A stretch of DNA of 42,236 nucleotides. It comes from Treponema sp. Lineage in GTDB: Bacteria > Spirochaetota > Spirochaetia > Treponematales > Treponemataceae. This document shows, in pieces, positions 7,924 through 15,557 of this stretch. A program made the position numbers and the translations under genes. Numbering within the stretch: position 1 is the stretch's first letter; every line of letters begins with the position of its first letter. Location of the stretch: the NCBI GenBank assembly GCA_017617145.1, contig JAFZWX010000052.1, positions 1 through 42,236 on the forward strand, written 5' to 3'. The notes beneath the pieces were generated by a model that worked only from the letters and a program-made list of their open reading frames with translations, made no database searches and was not told where the DNA came from.

Positions 7924-7931
7924 TTTTTCTT

Positions 7932-9455
7932 TTATTTTGAAGTTGCTGCTTCCAGCAAAAATATCAACGGCTCATATTGCTTGCGAACAGTCTTTGGTCT
8001 TGTGTCCATAATAAAATCCAGTTCTTCGCGGAAGAGTTTGTCTTTGCCGGAAACGGGCATGTAGTTAATGACGCTGCGGGTGTAGTAGTGTTCGATGCAG
8101 CCTTTGTGAAGAATGTAGACGCGGGCACTTTCGGCGGCGGCAAAAATCAGGGAACTTAAGTTTTTGATTAGAGGCAGGGTAGAGGCAAGCTGCTCGCTTA
8201 AGATTGATTTTAAGTTTTCGGAATTTTTTAAGATGCCTTGTAAGAGAACTGTTTTGTAGGTGTCTACGGCATCTGCGTTTTCGTGTTTGGTTTGCAGGGC
8301 AGCGAGTTTGCTTAGCCAGAGGTTTGTTTCAGCTGTTGCATTGCTCGTTGTCGTTTCAGTGATTTCTGTACCAATTGCCAAAATATATCTTTCCAACCTG
8401 AAAATCAATTTATCCAGACCTATTGGCATGGCGCGTTCTTTTGTGGAAAAAATCTTTTCGTAAAAAGTTTCCTGTTTTTCGGACTGTTTTTCGAGCCAGC
8501 GTTCTACCCGTTCATCGTGGCAGACTACATCACGGAGTTTTCCGCTGAATAAAGAGTCAAGGTCCGTGATTATTCTGGCGTCTGTTCCAATGAGTGAGCA
8601 CACTTTGCAGAATACTCCAAGCTCATCTTTACCACCGACATCAATTACACTGGTGCCTGCAATGTTTGCTTTATTTTCTACATAAGGTAAAAGGTATGTG
8701 AACAGCTGCTGGTCGGTGTAGCCTTCCACAAAAATCTGATTGTCTGAAAAGAAAAACTGTTTGTGATAGGTGTTAAAACGTGGAAGGAACCTTTTGAACA
8801 AAGCTTCGTCCTCGCGGCTAAGTTCTTCTATATGAGTAGGTGGCCTGTTTATATGGCATACAATTACACCTTCAAGATCTTCCGGAGTACGCAGGTCAAT
8901 AAAAAACGGTGAATGTGTAATTAAGAAAAACAATTTGTTTACATGATGTTTTGCTTCGTGGCGGATTTCGTTCATAAAGAAAAGCTGGAACTGCGGGTGA
9001 AGGTGCAACTCTGGTTCATCAAAAATCACGATGTCTGTTGTGGACGAATACAAATTAATAAGCAGCGCGATGATTTTCTGAAGTCCGTGGCATTCGGCAT
9101 CTTCCATCATGTATTCTACATTCCAGGCCCGGTTTTTTACAATCGGAATAAAGGTCCCGTCGATGTCTTCTATAAATGTAATTGATTTTCCGAACATTTC
9201 GGAAAGAACTTTTTCGGTCTTTTCGCGGATTTTTTCGTTGTCGCGCAGAATATCGATGTTTGAATTACGGTCTTCGCTTATGAACTTGACTGATTTTCCA
9301 GCTGCTTCAAATTGTTTTGTGAGTTCTTGTGCTAAAATTGTTTTACCTGAACCGTTAGGGCCAACAATAAGGTTTATTTGAGACCATCGCGTTTTCTTAA
9401 AAACAGATTTTCCCCAAAGGAAGGGGACTCTGACTCTGGTTTCCAGCTCTGTCAT
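7932..9455 (-). CDS. OLD-family ATPase-TOPRIM nuclease-like protein
   Basis: Overcoming-lysogenization-defect type protein of 507 residues. The ABC-type ATPase comes first: Walker A GPNGSGKT (residues 32-39), Walker B IVIFDEPELHLHP (Asp146, Glu147) and the H-loop LITHSP. A TOPRIM domain follows: IFVEGYTD with Glu244, VIDVGGKDEL, then ITDLD with Asp298 and Asp300, the metal-binding set of OLD nucleases. The last 170 residues are helical and not recognised. The ABC signature motif is not obvious. No UvrD-like helicase (GajB) or other partner is adjacent, so it fits the stand-alone class 1 OLD type. An AAGGCGG site precedes the ATG. Anti-phage or DNA-repair roles are inferred from the family only. 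Confidence 0.8.
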   Translation of the reverse strand: MTELETRVRVPFLWGKSVFKKTRWSQINLIVGPNGSGKTILAQELTKQFEAAGKSVKFISEDRNSNIDILRDNEKIREKTEKVLSEMFGKSITFIEDIDGTFIPIVKNRAWNVEYMMEDAECHGLQKIIALLINLYSSTTDIVIFDEPELHLHPQFQLFFMNEIRHEAKHHVNKLFFLITHSPFFIDLRTPEDLEGVIVCHINRPPTHIEELSREDEALFKRFLPRFNTYHKQFFFSDNQIFVEGYTDQQLFTYLLPYVENKANIAGTSVIDVGGKDELGVFCKVCSLIGTDARIITDLDSLFSGKLRDVVCHDERVERWLEKQSEKQETFYEKIFSTKERAMPIGLDKLIFRLERYILAIGTEITETTTSNATAETNLWLSKLAALQTKHENADAVDTYKTVLLQGILKNSENLKSILSEQLASTLPLIKNLSSLIFAAAESARVYILHKGCIEHYYTRSVINYMPVSGKDKLFREELDFIMDTRPKTVRKQYEPLIFLLEAATSK

Positions 9456-9490
9456 AAACCGCCTTGTTTGTCATTGCCTTCTGACTTATT

Positions 9491-9559
9491 TGTCATTGTC
9501 GGGCTTGACCCGACAATCTGTCTTATTATGAGATGTCCGGGTCAAGCCCGAACATGACA
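9491..9559. repeat. Pair of TCAAG-loop palindromic repeats in inverted orientation
   Basis: Copies at 9491-9517 (arms ATTGTCGGG/CCCGACAAT) and 9533-9559 (arms ATGTCCGGG/CCCGAACAT, one mismatch) face each other, with TGTCAT and ATGACA at the outer ends. Together they could form one long cruciform. They fill the gap between the start of the OLD-type gene and the end of murA, which are on the same strand, so they may attenuate read-through from murA. Confidence 0.75.
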
Positions 9560-9561
9560 CA

Positions 9562-10845
9562 TTATTCAGCCTCTACAATCTCAATGTGAGCTCCCAGTTT
9601 CTGGAGTTGACCCACTAAATCCTCGTAGCCGCGTTCAATCTGGTAGACGTTGCTGATGCGGCTTTCACCATGGGCGCACATAGCTGCAATAACCATAGCC
9701 ATTCCTGCACGGATATCTGGAGAAACAAGATTGTCTCCATGAAGCATGCATGGTCCGCATACTACTGCACGGTGAGGATCGCACAAGGTGATTTTTGCTC
9801 CCATGCTGATAAGTTTATCTACAAAGAACATTCTGCTTTCGAACATTTTTTCAAAAATCAAAACTGTACCGTCAACCTGGGTTGCAACAACAGTCATAAT
9901 CGAAGTTAAATCGGCAGGGAAGCCAGGCCAAGGCATGTCATCTATTTTCGGGATTGCGTTTCCAAAATCATCATTTACTTTAAGTTCCTGTGTATTTGGA
10001 ACTGTGAGCTCATCACCATTGATGCTCCAGCTTATTCCAAGCTTTGCAAAACTGTATTTGAGAGGCCGCATTTCTTCTGGTCTGACACCTTTAATTGTAA
10101 TGCGGCCTTTTGTAGCGGCGGCCATACCAATATAAGAACCAATTTCTATGTAATCTGGTCCAATCTGATATTCGCAACCGTGAAGTTTTTTTACACCTTC
10201 AATTGTGATTTTGTTCGAACCAATTCCGCTAATCTTTGCACCCATACTGTTGAGCATATTGCACAAATCCTGAATATGAGGTTCGCTTGCGGCATTTTGA
10301 ATTATTGTATTTCCTTCTGCTAGAACTGCGGCCATAACGGCGTTTTCTGTAGCAGTAACAGAAGCTTCATCTAAGAAAATATCTGCGCCAACAAGCTTGT
10401 TTGCACTAAAGTCAAAATGTCCGTTTACCTGAATTATTGCGCCAAGTTGTTTGAGTGCCAGAAAGTGAGTGTCGAGTCTTCTGCGGCCAATTACATCTCC
10501 GCCAGGAGGCATCATTTCGCAACGACCTAATCGTGCAAGAAGGGGGCCTACAAAAACGATTGAACCGCGTACCTTTTTAGTGAACTCACTTGGAATTGTG
10601 TGGGTTTTAATATCATCACACTGGATTTTCCAGCTGTTGTCGCCTAAATCCTGCACTTTTGCACCGATTGCTTTTAAAATTTCAATCATTACATGTGTGT
10701 CCTGGATTTTCGGTATATTGTGTAAAACAACCGGTTCGCTTGTTAAAAGTGTTGCGGTAAGGCAAGGTAAAGCGGCGTTTTTGTTTCCGCTTGCAGTAAC
10801 TGTCCCCTGAATAGGATATCCACCCTCAATCACATATTCTTTCAT
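9562..10845 (-). CDS. murA: UDP-N-acetylglucosamine 1-carboxyvinyltransferase MurA
   Basis: First committed step of peptidoglycan synthesis: transfer of enolpyruvate from PEP to UDP-GlcNAc in the cytoplasm. The 427 residues have normal MurA length. Lys22-Asn23 in SGNKNAALP match the substrate-binding pair of the E. coli enzyme. The catalytic loop reads PPGGDVIGRRR, with Asp117 at the position of E. coli Cys115. The same Cys-to-Asp change is known from Mycobacterium and Borrelia and gives intrinsic fosfomycin resistance. The C-terminal RAGMAMVIAA and the YQIERGYEDL segment are as expected. A weak AAGGAA site lies 9-14 bases before the ATG. Upstream is a 164-base gap with two repeats; co-transcription with pepT is possible. 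Confidence 0.95.
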   Translation of the reverse strand: MKEYVIEGGYPIQGTVTASGNKNAALPCLTATLLTSEPVVLHNIPKIQDTHVMIEILKAIGAKVQDLGDNSWKIQCDDIKTHTIPSEFTKKVRGSIVFVGPLLARLGRCEMMPPGGDVIGRRRLDTHFLALKQLGAIIQVNGHFDFSANKLVGADIFLDEASVTATENAVMAAVLAEGNTIIQNAASEPHIQDLCNMLNSMGAKISGIGSNKITIEGVKKLHGCEYQIGPDYIEIGSYIGMAAATKGRITIKGVRPEEMRPLKYSFAKLGISWSINGDELTVPNTQELKVNDDFGNAIPKIDDMPWPGFPADLTSIMTVVATQVDGTVLIFEKMFESRMFFVDKLISMGAKITLCDPHRAVVCGPCMLHGDNLVSPDIRAGMAMVIAAMCAHGESRISNVYQIERGYEDLVGQLQKLGAHIEIVEAE

Positions 10846-10860
10846 TATAAGAATTCCTTT

Positions 10861-10906
10861 GTCATCGCAAGATGGATTGCCATGTCGCTAAGAGCCTCGC
10901 AATGAC
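10861..10906. repeat. GGATTGC...CGCAATGAC palindromic repeat, murA upstream copy
   Basis: A copy of the repeat seen as a full palindrome at 3848-3910. GGATTGCCATGTCGCTAAG leads to CTCGCAATGAC (10874-10906), and an inverted partial half, GTCATCGCAAG, lies at 10861-10871. It sits just upstream of the murA ribosome binding site. Confidence 0.65.
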
Positions 10907-10931
10907 GAGTTTTTTTAATGCAGAATAATTT

Positions 10932-11008
10932 ACAGTGTCCGGAGTAGAAAAACACTGAGGACAACTTCCTTCTGTTGGCTGAAGAGTTTTTCTACGGGAG
11001 GGCACTGT
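10932..11008 (+). repeat. Structured repeat element A (unrecognised, RNA-like fold)
   Basis: Paired arms ACAGTGTCC/GGGCACTGT (10932-10940, 11000-11008, one G-T pair) enclose an asymmetric internal loop GGA/GGGA. A second 10-pair stem GTAGAAAAAC/GTTTTTCTAC (10944-10953, 10986-10995) follows. The 32-base apex contains CAACTTCCTTCTGTTG and GAAG. The same plan and 28 of 32 apex bases recur at 15365-15443. It lies between the pepT stop and murA, antisense to both. Confidence 0.7.
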
Positions 11009-11009
11009 C

Positions 11010-12218
11010 TTATGTATGCACTATATTAATTAAAACATCGGTTGCTTTGGCCATTGAGTTAAGTGAAACCCATTCCTTGCGTGAATGAAATTCATGTCCT
11101 CCGGTGAAGATGTTTGGAGTAGGTATGCCCATTTCGGTAAGTCTTGAACCGTCTGTTCCGCCACGGATTGGTTTATGGATTATTTTTACATCTGCTGCTT
11201 CGTAGGCTTTTTCAAGTCTCTTTACAACTTCGGGGTGCTTGTCGAGTTCACTTTTCATATTCAAATACTGCTGTTTAAACGCAACTTCAACTTTTCCGCC
11301 GTATTTTTTTTCAATTTCGCGGGCTGTTTCCTGTAAGATTTCCTTTTCCTGTTCAATTTCTTCTATATTAAACGCACGCAAGAGAAATTGTGCAGTTGCT
11401 TTTTCAATAGATGTGTTCATTTCCATAAGAGCAATAAAGCCTTCGTAGCCTTCTGTCGTTTCTGGACGTTTGTCGTGTGGCAGCATTGAAACAAATTCTC
11501 CCGCCATAAGTCCTGCATTTATCATTCCAAGCGCTTTTGCATCTCCGGTGTGGCAGGCTTTTCCTGTAAAAGAAACCTCGCAGCCCCAGGCATTAAAACA
11601 TTCACATTCAAGTTCGCCTTCGGAGCCTCCGTCTACTGTGTAAGCACTCTTAGATTTTATAAGAGACAGTGGAACCTTATCCATTCCATGCCCTGTTTCT
11701 TCATCAGGAGAAAAAAGAACTTCTATTGGACAATGAGGAACTTCCGGGTGTTCTGTTATATATTCAAGTGCACTCATAATTGCAGCAACCCCAGCTTTGT
11801 CATCGCCGCCAAGAAGGGTAGTGCCATCGGAACTGATTATTGTGTCGCTGCCATTTGCAGTAAGAACTGGCTGAACATCTTTTCCGCTCACTTCATCAAC
11901 TGTGTCCATGTGTGCAAGAAGAAGGATTGGATCTGCAAGAGGCCCTTCGAGCCCTTCGACAGGCTCAGGAACCGCGATGCAGCCGCTACCAGGCATATAA
12001 CCATAAACATAGCAGTCATCAGTAACCAGAACCTGTTCAAGTCCCATGGCAGTCAGCTCGCTCTCTAAAATTCTTGCCAAATCAAACTGACGTTGTGTAG
12101 AAGGAAAAACTCCTCGATCTGCAGCAGCACCATCACTTTCGGTCCAGACCTTTACATAGCGCAGAAATCGCTCCAGAAGTTTGTTTTTATAATCAGTGTT
12201 ATTATATATGTAGTTCAT
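11010..12218 (-). CDS. pepT: Peptidase T (tripeptide aminopeptidase)
   Basis: Cytoplasmic M20-family di-zinc aminopeptidase that removes N-terminal residues from tripeptides. Metal and catalytic motifs are all present: LLAHMDT, GGDDKAG, SPDEETG, AYTVDGG, PIRGGTDGS and the late His in GGHEFHS. The 402-residue length is close to other PepT proteins. The frame is open to 12305, but that extension translates the dispersed repeat at 12245-12277, so I place the start at the ATG at 12218, just before NTDYKNKLLERFL. Residues 83-92 (VPEPVEGLEG) are encoded by an intragenic repeat absent from E. coli PepT, located in a loop before the first zinc-ligand His. No Shine-Dalgarno site is seen, and a TATAAT box is six bases upstream, so the mRNA may be leaderless. 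Confidence 0.9.
   Translation of the reverse strand: MNYIYNNTDYKNKLLERFLRYVKVWTESDGAAADRGVFPSTQRQFDLARILESELTAMGLEQVLVTDDCYVYGYMPGSGCIAVPEPVEGLEGPLADPILLLAHMDTVDEVSGKDVQPVLTANGSDTIISSDGTTLLGGDDKAGVAAIMSALEYITEHPEVPHCPIEVLFSPDEETGHGMDKVPLSLIKSKSAYTVDGGSEGELECECFNAWGCEVSFTGKACHTGDAKALGMINAGLMAGEFVSMLPHDKRPETTEGYEGFIALMEMNTSIEKATAQFLLRAFNIEEIEQEKEILQETAREIEKKYGGKVEVAFKQQYLNMKSELDKHPEVVKRLEKAYEAADVKIIHKPIRGGTDGSRLTEMGIPTPNIFTGGHEFHSRKEWVSLNSMAKATDVLINIVHT
11944..11974 (-). repeat. Intragenic CTTCGACAGGCTCAGG repeat in pepT
   Basis: A second copy of the repeat found in the esterase gene. Here the gene reads it from the opposite strand, giving EPVEG within VPEPVEGLEG. A partial extra CCCTTCGAG unit is attached at 11943-11951. 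The pepT frame stays open. Confidence 0.75.
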
Positions 12219-12224
12219 GAAGGT

Positions 12225-12230
12225 ATTATA
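12225..12230 (-). promoter_or_regulatory. Extended -10 box of pepT
   Basis: On the minus strand TGTTATAAT forms an extended -10 (TG-N-TATAAT). Only six bases separate it from the ATG at 12218, so initiation seven to eight bases downstream of the box would fall at the start codon. No good -35 is seen. Confidence 0.4.
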
Positions 12231-12244
12231 ACATAATTGAAAAG

Positions 12245-12277
12245 GGATTACCATGTCGCTACGCTCTTCGCAATGAC
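12245..12277. repeat. GGATTACC...CGCAATGAC repeat between pepT and the next gene
   Basis: A third copy of the 3848-3910 repeat family: GGATTACCATGTCGCTACG followed by CTCTTCGCAATGAC. If pepT were extended upstream, it would translate to the HCEERSD peptide characteristic of this repeat, which is one reason for rejecting the longer pepT start. Confidence 0.7.
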
Positions 12278-12325
12278 TAAGAGGTAAACTATAGAAAAAA
12301 CGCATTTTTGACGATAATATAAGGT

Positions 12326-13738
12326 ATGGAAGAAGAAATAATTGTATTTACAAATCAACTGCAACTTGCTCTTATGGCAAAACAAAGTTGGTTTAATGCA
12401 GAAAGATTGCAGAGTATGCTTGAACAGTTTCGGCTGTTGTTTACCTGTGTAAGAAATTTAAATGAAGTTTTTGTAAAACGTTCTCTTATTCAACCGGATC
12501 CATATAAACTTGAAGCAAGAATTTCTGATATTGGAACAATTGAAACTTCGGGCTTTACAGAAAATGAAGATCCTATTATTCTTGGAAAACGTTTTTCTGA
12601 TTACGAAATGATGCTCGACTTTATTTGTACATATTTCCGTTTTTCTGTAGAAAACATCAATGTGAACAGAATAAAAGTCCTTATGGATTTATTAAATGCT
12701 TTTGATTGGGCAAATCTTTCTTCAAACAGTTCAAAATCAAATACACGTGCACTTGCATCAACAATTCAAAAAGCAAGAACAAATGCTCCAAGTGTTACAA
12801 TAAGTTTAATAAACGACAGTACCGAAAAATGTGCAAAGTGCTGTCAAAAGATTTCTTCCTATCTTACAGAACTTGCAGATTTTCAGAAGGAGCTTTATAA
12901 AGGAAATCTTCGCAAGGATCTTTTTGAACATCCCGATTTTGATAAGGCAAAGGCTTTTTCTTCTCCCGATGCAGAAATGGCCGAAATCAAACGTCTTTAT
13001 GTAAAAACAACAGGAAAGAAAACTTTTTATACAGATTTAGTTCAGGAAATTATTGCAGAAGATCAGGGACCAGACAAAGCAGGTCTTAGACAGAGACTTC
13101 TTGAAAAGCTTGAAATAAAGGTTACAGAAACAAAAAAAGAAATCCGCACTGTTAATCCTCATGATCTTCTTATGAGCGCAGTTTTTTCTTTGGGAGTAAT
13201 GAGTTCAATCCTTGGAGGCTTGTATGCTAAGCTTTCCGATAACTTTGATCTTTTATTCTATACTAAGAAAACCTTCTTTATGAAATTTATGGAAGCACTT
13301 AGGAAGGCACTTGGTATAAAAGAAAAGGAACGCGAATGTACTATTATTGTTACAGATCCGCAATCTGGTTCAAAAAGTAATCAGCATATTGATGTAAATT
13401 CATTTCTCATGCAGATTTCAAAGCTTGCTCATGTTTATGCTGGAATAGCTTCCAAAGGAAACGAATATAATAAAATAAATGCGGCTAAAGATGACGATGC
13501 GTTGATTTTTTTAAACCGTCAGATTCAGGAAAATCAAAAACTGTTTACAACTATAAATGCGCTGGATGATCATTTTAAATCAAATGTTGAAGTAATGCAG
13601 CGTCCAAAGGTTAAAGGATTAAAGATTGATTTGTCGTCTTACAGAAACGCAATAATAGCAACAAATAAAAAACGCGGTGAATATGTTTCGGCAAAAGAAG
13701 AAATTGAACAGATGCAGAAGCTTGGAATAAAAGGCTGA
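12326..13738 (+). CDS. Conserved-looking protein of unknown function
   Basis: I do not recognise this 470-residue protein. It has no signal peptide and is mostly helical and charged, with clusters of Lys and Glu. One moderately hydrophobic stretch near residues 290-310 (LLMSAVFSLGVMSSILGGLY) could be membrane-associated but is short. Three Cys lie close together near residues 168-173 (KCAKCCQK), resembling a metal or redox cluster without a matching partner motif. Only a weak AAGG lies just before the ATG. Its stop is two bases before the ATG of the solute-binding protein gene, so the two are in one operon. It is divergent from pepT. A spirochaete-specific structural or envelope-associated role is possible but unsupported. 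Confidence 0.7.
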   Translation: MEEEIIVFTNQLQLALMAKQSWFNAERLQSMLEQFRLLFTCVRNLNEVFVKRSLIQPDPYKLEARISDIGTIETSGFTENEDPIILGKRFSDYEMMLDFICTYFRFSVENINVNRIKVLMDLLNAFDWANLSSNSSKSNTRALASTIQKARTNAPSVTISLINDSTEKCAKCCQKISSYLTELADFQKELYKGNLRKDLFEHPDFDKAKAFSSPDAEMAEIKRLYVKTTGKKTFYTDLVQEIIAEDQGPDKAGLRQRLLEKLEIKVTETKKEIRTVNPHDLLMSAVFSLGVMSSILGGLYAKLSDNFDLLFYTKKTFFMKFMEALRKALGIKEKERECTIIVTDPQSGSKSNQHIDVNSFLMQISKLAHVYAGIASKGNEYNKINAAKDDDALIFLNRQIQENQKLFTTINALDDHFKSNVEVMQRPKVKGLKIDLSSYRNAIIATNKKRGEYVSAKEEIEQMQKLGIKG

Positions 13739-13740
13739 TT

Positions 13741-15318
13741 ATGATTCTTAATAAAAAATCTTTTGCTTTTACTGTAATCCTCTTTTTTGCTGCCTGCATA
13801 TTTGCCGACGAATTAAATGAATTAAAGAAAATTACGATTGTTGAAGCAGTTCGTGAACATGATTTGAATCCACAAACAACCAGTTATGCTTCTGATGCTC
13901 AGCTTCTTACCGGACTTTACGAAGGGCTTTTTACTTATGATCCTGTAAACTTAAGTCCCACTTATGCAATTGCAACAGACTACAGAATTTCACGCGATAA
14001 AAAACGATGGACTTTTACAATAAATCCAAATGCCTGTTTTAGCAACGGCGAAAAAATTACAGCTTCAGATGTTCGCGATTCCTGGCTTAGACTTTTGAGT
14101 ACACCAAATGCTCCTTATGCTTCGCTACTTGATGTAATTGTTGGTGCCGAAGACTACCGCAACGGAAAATGCAATGAAGATGATGTTGGCATTTACGCAA
14201 ATTCCGAAAGTTCTCTTTCAATCCATCTTATAAAACCTGCAAATTATCTTCCAAAGGTTTTATGTCATTCTGCATTTTGTGTTGTTCATAGAAATCCAAC
14301 AGTTTATTCAGGTCCTTTTTATCTTGATAATATGGAAGCAGGTTATTACAGCTTAAAGAAAAATCAATTCTACTGGGATAAAGATAATGTTGCTCTTGAT
14401 GAAATTATTTTTTATCAGAGTGATGATGAGATTGAAAACGCCTATTATTTTAATACAGGCCTTGCAGACTGGGTTACAGCAAATTTAGATACTTCGATTC
14501 TAATAGATAAAAACGCTTTTCATTACAATGCAGAATTTGCTACAAGCTATTATTTCTTTAAGGATAATAATAGTGTCTGGAGTTTACCGGAATTCAGAGC
14601 TGCCTTGTTTGAAGCAATTCCTTGGGAAGAGTTAAGAAAGGATTATTATGTTCAGGCACAGACTCTTGTTTATCCTTTAGCCGGATATCCTGATGTTGAC
14701 GGTTATTCATATACTGATGCTGCCGAAGCAAAAAATCTTATGGAAGCGGCACGCGAAAAATATGGAATTCAAAAAGATAAAATAATTGTCTTGTTGTTTG
14801 AAATGCCCGAAAACGCTGTTTCTTCAGAACGGCTTGCTCTTTTAAGTGATGCCTGGGCTCCGCTTGGAGTAGAGCTTCAGATTAGAACTAAAAAGCCTTA
14901 TGAATATTATGGAAATGTAAAGGAATCGGATGCGGATTTATTTATTTATACCTGGATTGGAGATTTTGCAGACCCTCTTGCATTTCTGGAATTGTTCCGG
15001 GGCGACTCTACTTTAAATGATTCACTTTGGAAAAATAAGGATTTTGACAGACTGTTGAATGAAGCAGCCGAAGCAAGTGACGAAGACCGCTACAAGCTTT
15101 TGGGCCAGGCAGAAACAATTCTTATGGACAGCTGCATGGTTATTCCTGTTCATCATCCTGTTATTTACAACTTAATAGACAAAAATACTGTCGGCGGCTG
15201 GACCGAAAACGCCTTTGACATTCACCCGCTTAAGTATTTGTATAAAAAGGTGGAAAAAACGACCGTACCGAATGTTGTGATTGGAGGAGAGAATAATCAT
15301 ATAATAGTCTTTAATTAA
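13741..15318 (+). CDS. Family-5 extracellular solute-binding protein (OppA/DppA type)
   Basis: Periplasmic or lipid-anchored binding protein of the peptide/nickel ABC transporter family, 525 residues. The N-terminus has a hydrophobic signal segment ending FFAACIFADE; either the FAAC acts as a loose spirochaetal lipobox (Cys19) or cleavage occurs after IFA. Family marks are LLTGLYEGLFTYDP, the FSNGEKITASDVRDSW motif of the SBP_bac_5 signature, and the DADLFIYTWIGDFADPLAFL segment near residue 400. No permease or ATPase genes are adjacent, so it must use a transporter encoded elsewhere or act as a receptor. It is translationally close to the preceding unknown gene (two bases between stop and start). 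Its 3' side carries structured element B. Confidence 0.85.
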   Translation: MILNKKSFAFTVILFFAACIFADELNELKKITIVEAVREHDLNPQTTSYASDAQLLTGLYEGLFTYDPVNLSPTYAIATDYRISRDKKRWTFTINPNACFSNGEKITASDVRDSWLRLLSTPNAPYASLLDVIVGAEDYRNGKCNEDDVGIYANSESSLSIHLIKPANYLPKVLCHSAFCVVHRNPTVYSGPFYLDNMEAGYYSLKKNQFYWDKDNVALDEIIFYQSDDEIENAYYFNTGLADWVTANLDTSILIDKNAFHYNAEFATSYYFFKDNNSVWSLPEFRAALFEAIPWEELRKDYYVQAQTLVYPLAGYPDVDGYSYTDAAEAKNLMEAAREKYGIQKDKIIVLLFEMPENAVSSERLALLSDAWAPLGVELQIRTKKPYEYYGNVKESDADLFIYTWIGDFADPLAFLELFRGDSTLNDSLWKNKDFDRLLNEAAEASDEDRYKLLGQAETILMDSCMVIPVHHPVIYNLIDKNTVGGWTENAFDIHPLKYLYKKVEKTTVPNVVIGGENNHIIVFN

Positions 15319-15331
15319 GAGGAATTAATTG

Positions 15332-15477
15332 TTTGGAGTGTCCGGACCATAAAAAATCAATTAAGGTTGTGACCGTAATGAAAAATGACTGAGGTCAACT
15401 TCCTTCTGTTGGCCGAAGGCATTTTTCATGAGAGGGAACAACCTTTAATGAAAATTCCTGGGGGAGGACAGTCCAAA
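15332..15477 (+). repeat. Structured repeat element B, a nested double copy
   Basis: Outer arms TTTGGAGTGTCC (15332-15343) and GGACAGTCCAAA (15466-15477) pair with a single mismatch and carry the GGA/GGGA internal loop. Inside lies a complete second copy, 15365-15443: GGTTGT/ACAACC, tandem G-A mismatches, C-C/G-G pairs, the GTA/GAGA internal loop, a 10-pair stem ATGAAAAATG/CATTTTTCAT and the same 32-base apex as element A. It ends upstream of the ackA promoter, so it is not part of the ackA leader. Confidence 0.7.
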
Positions 15478-15494
15478 TACAAGATTATATATAA

Positions 15495-15523
15495 TTGAAA
15501 AAACAATTATAAAAAGTTATAAT
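15495..15523 (+). promoter_or_regulatory. Sigma-70-type promoter of ackA
   Basis: TTGAAA (15495-15500), a 17-base spacer and a perfect TATAAT (15518-15523). The predicted start near 15530 gives a leader of about 28 bases with an AGAGG ribosome binding site before the ATG at 15558. It probably drives the whole ackA operon to 24250. Confidence 0.7.
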
Positions 15524-15557
15524 TTTGAAACAATTTTTAAAATAATAGAGGATTTTT

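Noticed and set aside
7932..9455. Gabija defence system
   Set aside because: No UvrD-like helicase gene (GajB) lies next to the ATPase-TOPRIM gene; neighbours are nhaC-family and murA.
933..9559. TCAAG-loop repeats as CRISPR repeats or tRNA remnants
   Set aside because: Copies are scattered singly or in inverted pairs, without regular spacers, and have no tRNA fold.
12219..12305. Longer N-terminus for PepT
   Set aside because: The extension encodes the HCEERSD peptide of a dispersed intergenic repeat and lacks a ribosome binding site.
10932..15477. Structured elements A and B as riboswitches for murA/pepT or ackA
   Set aside because: A is antisense to both neighbours in the orientation that matches B, and B lies upstream of a good ackA promoter. 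No known riboswitch consensus fits.
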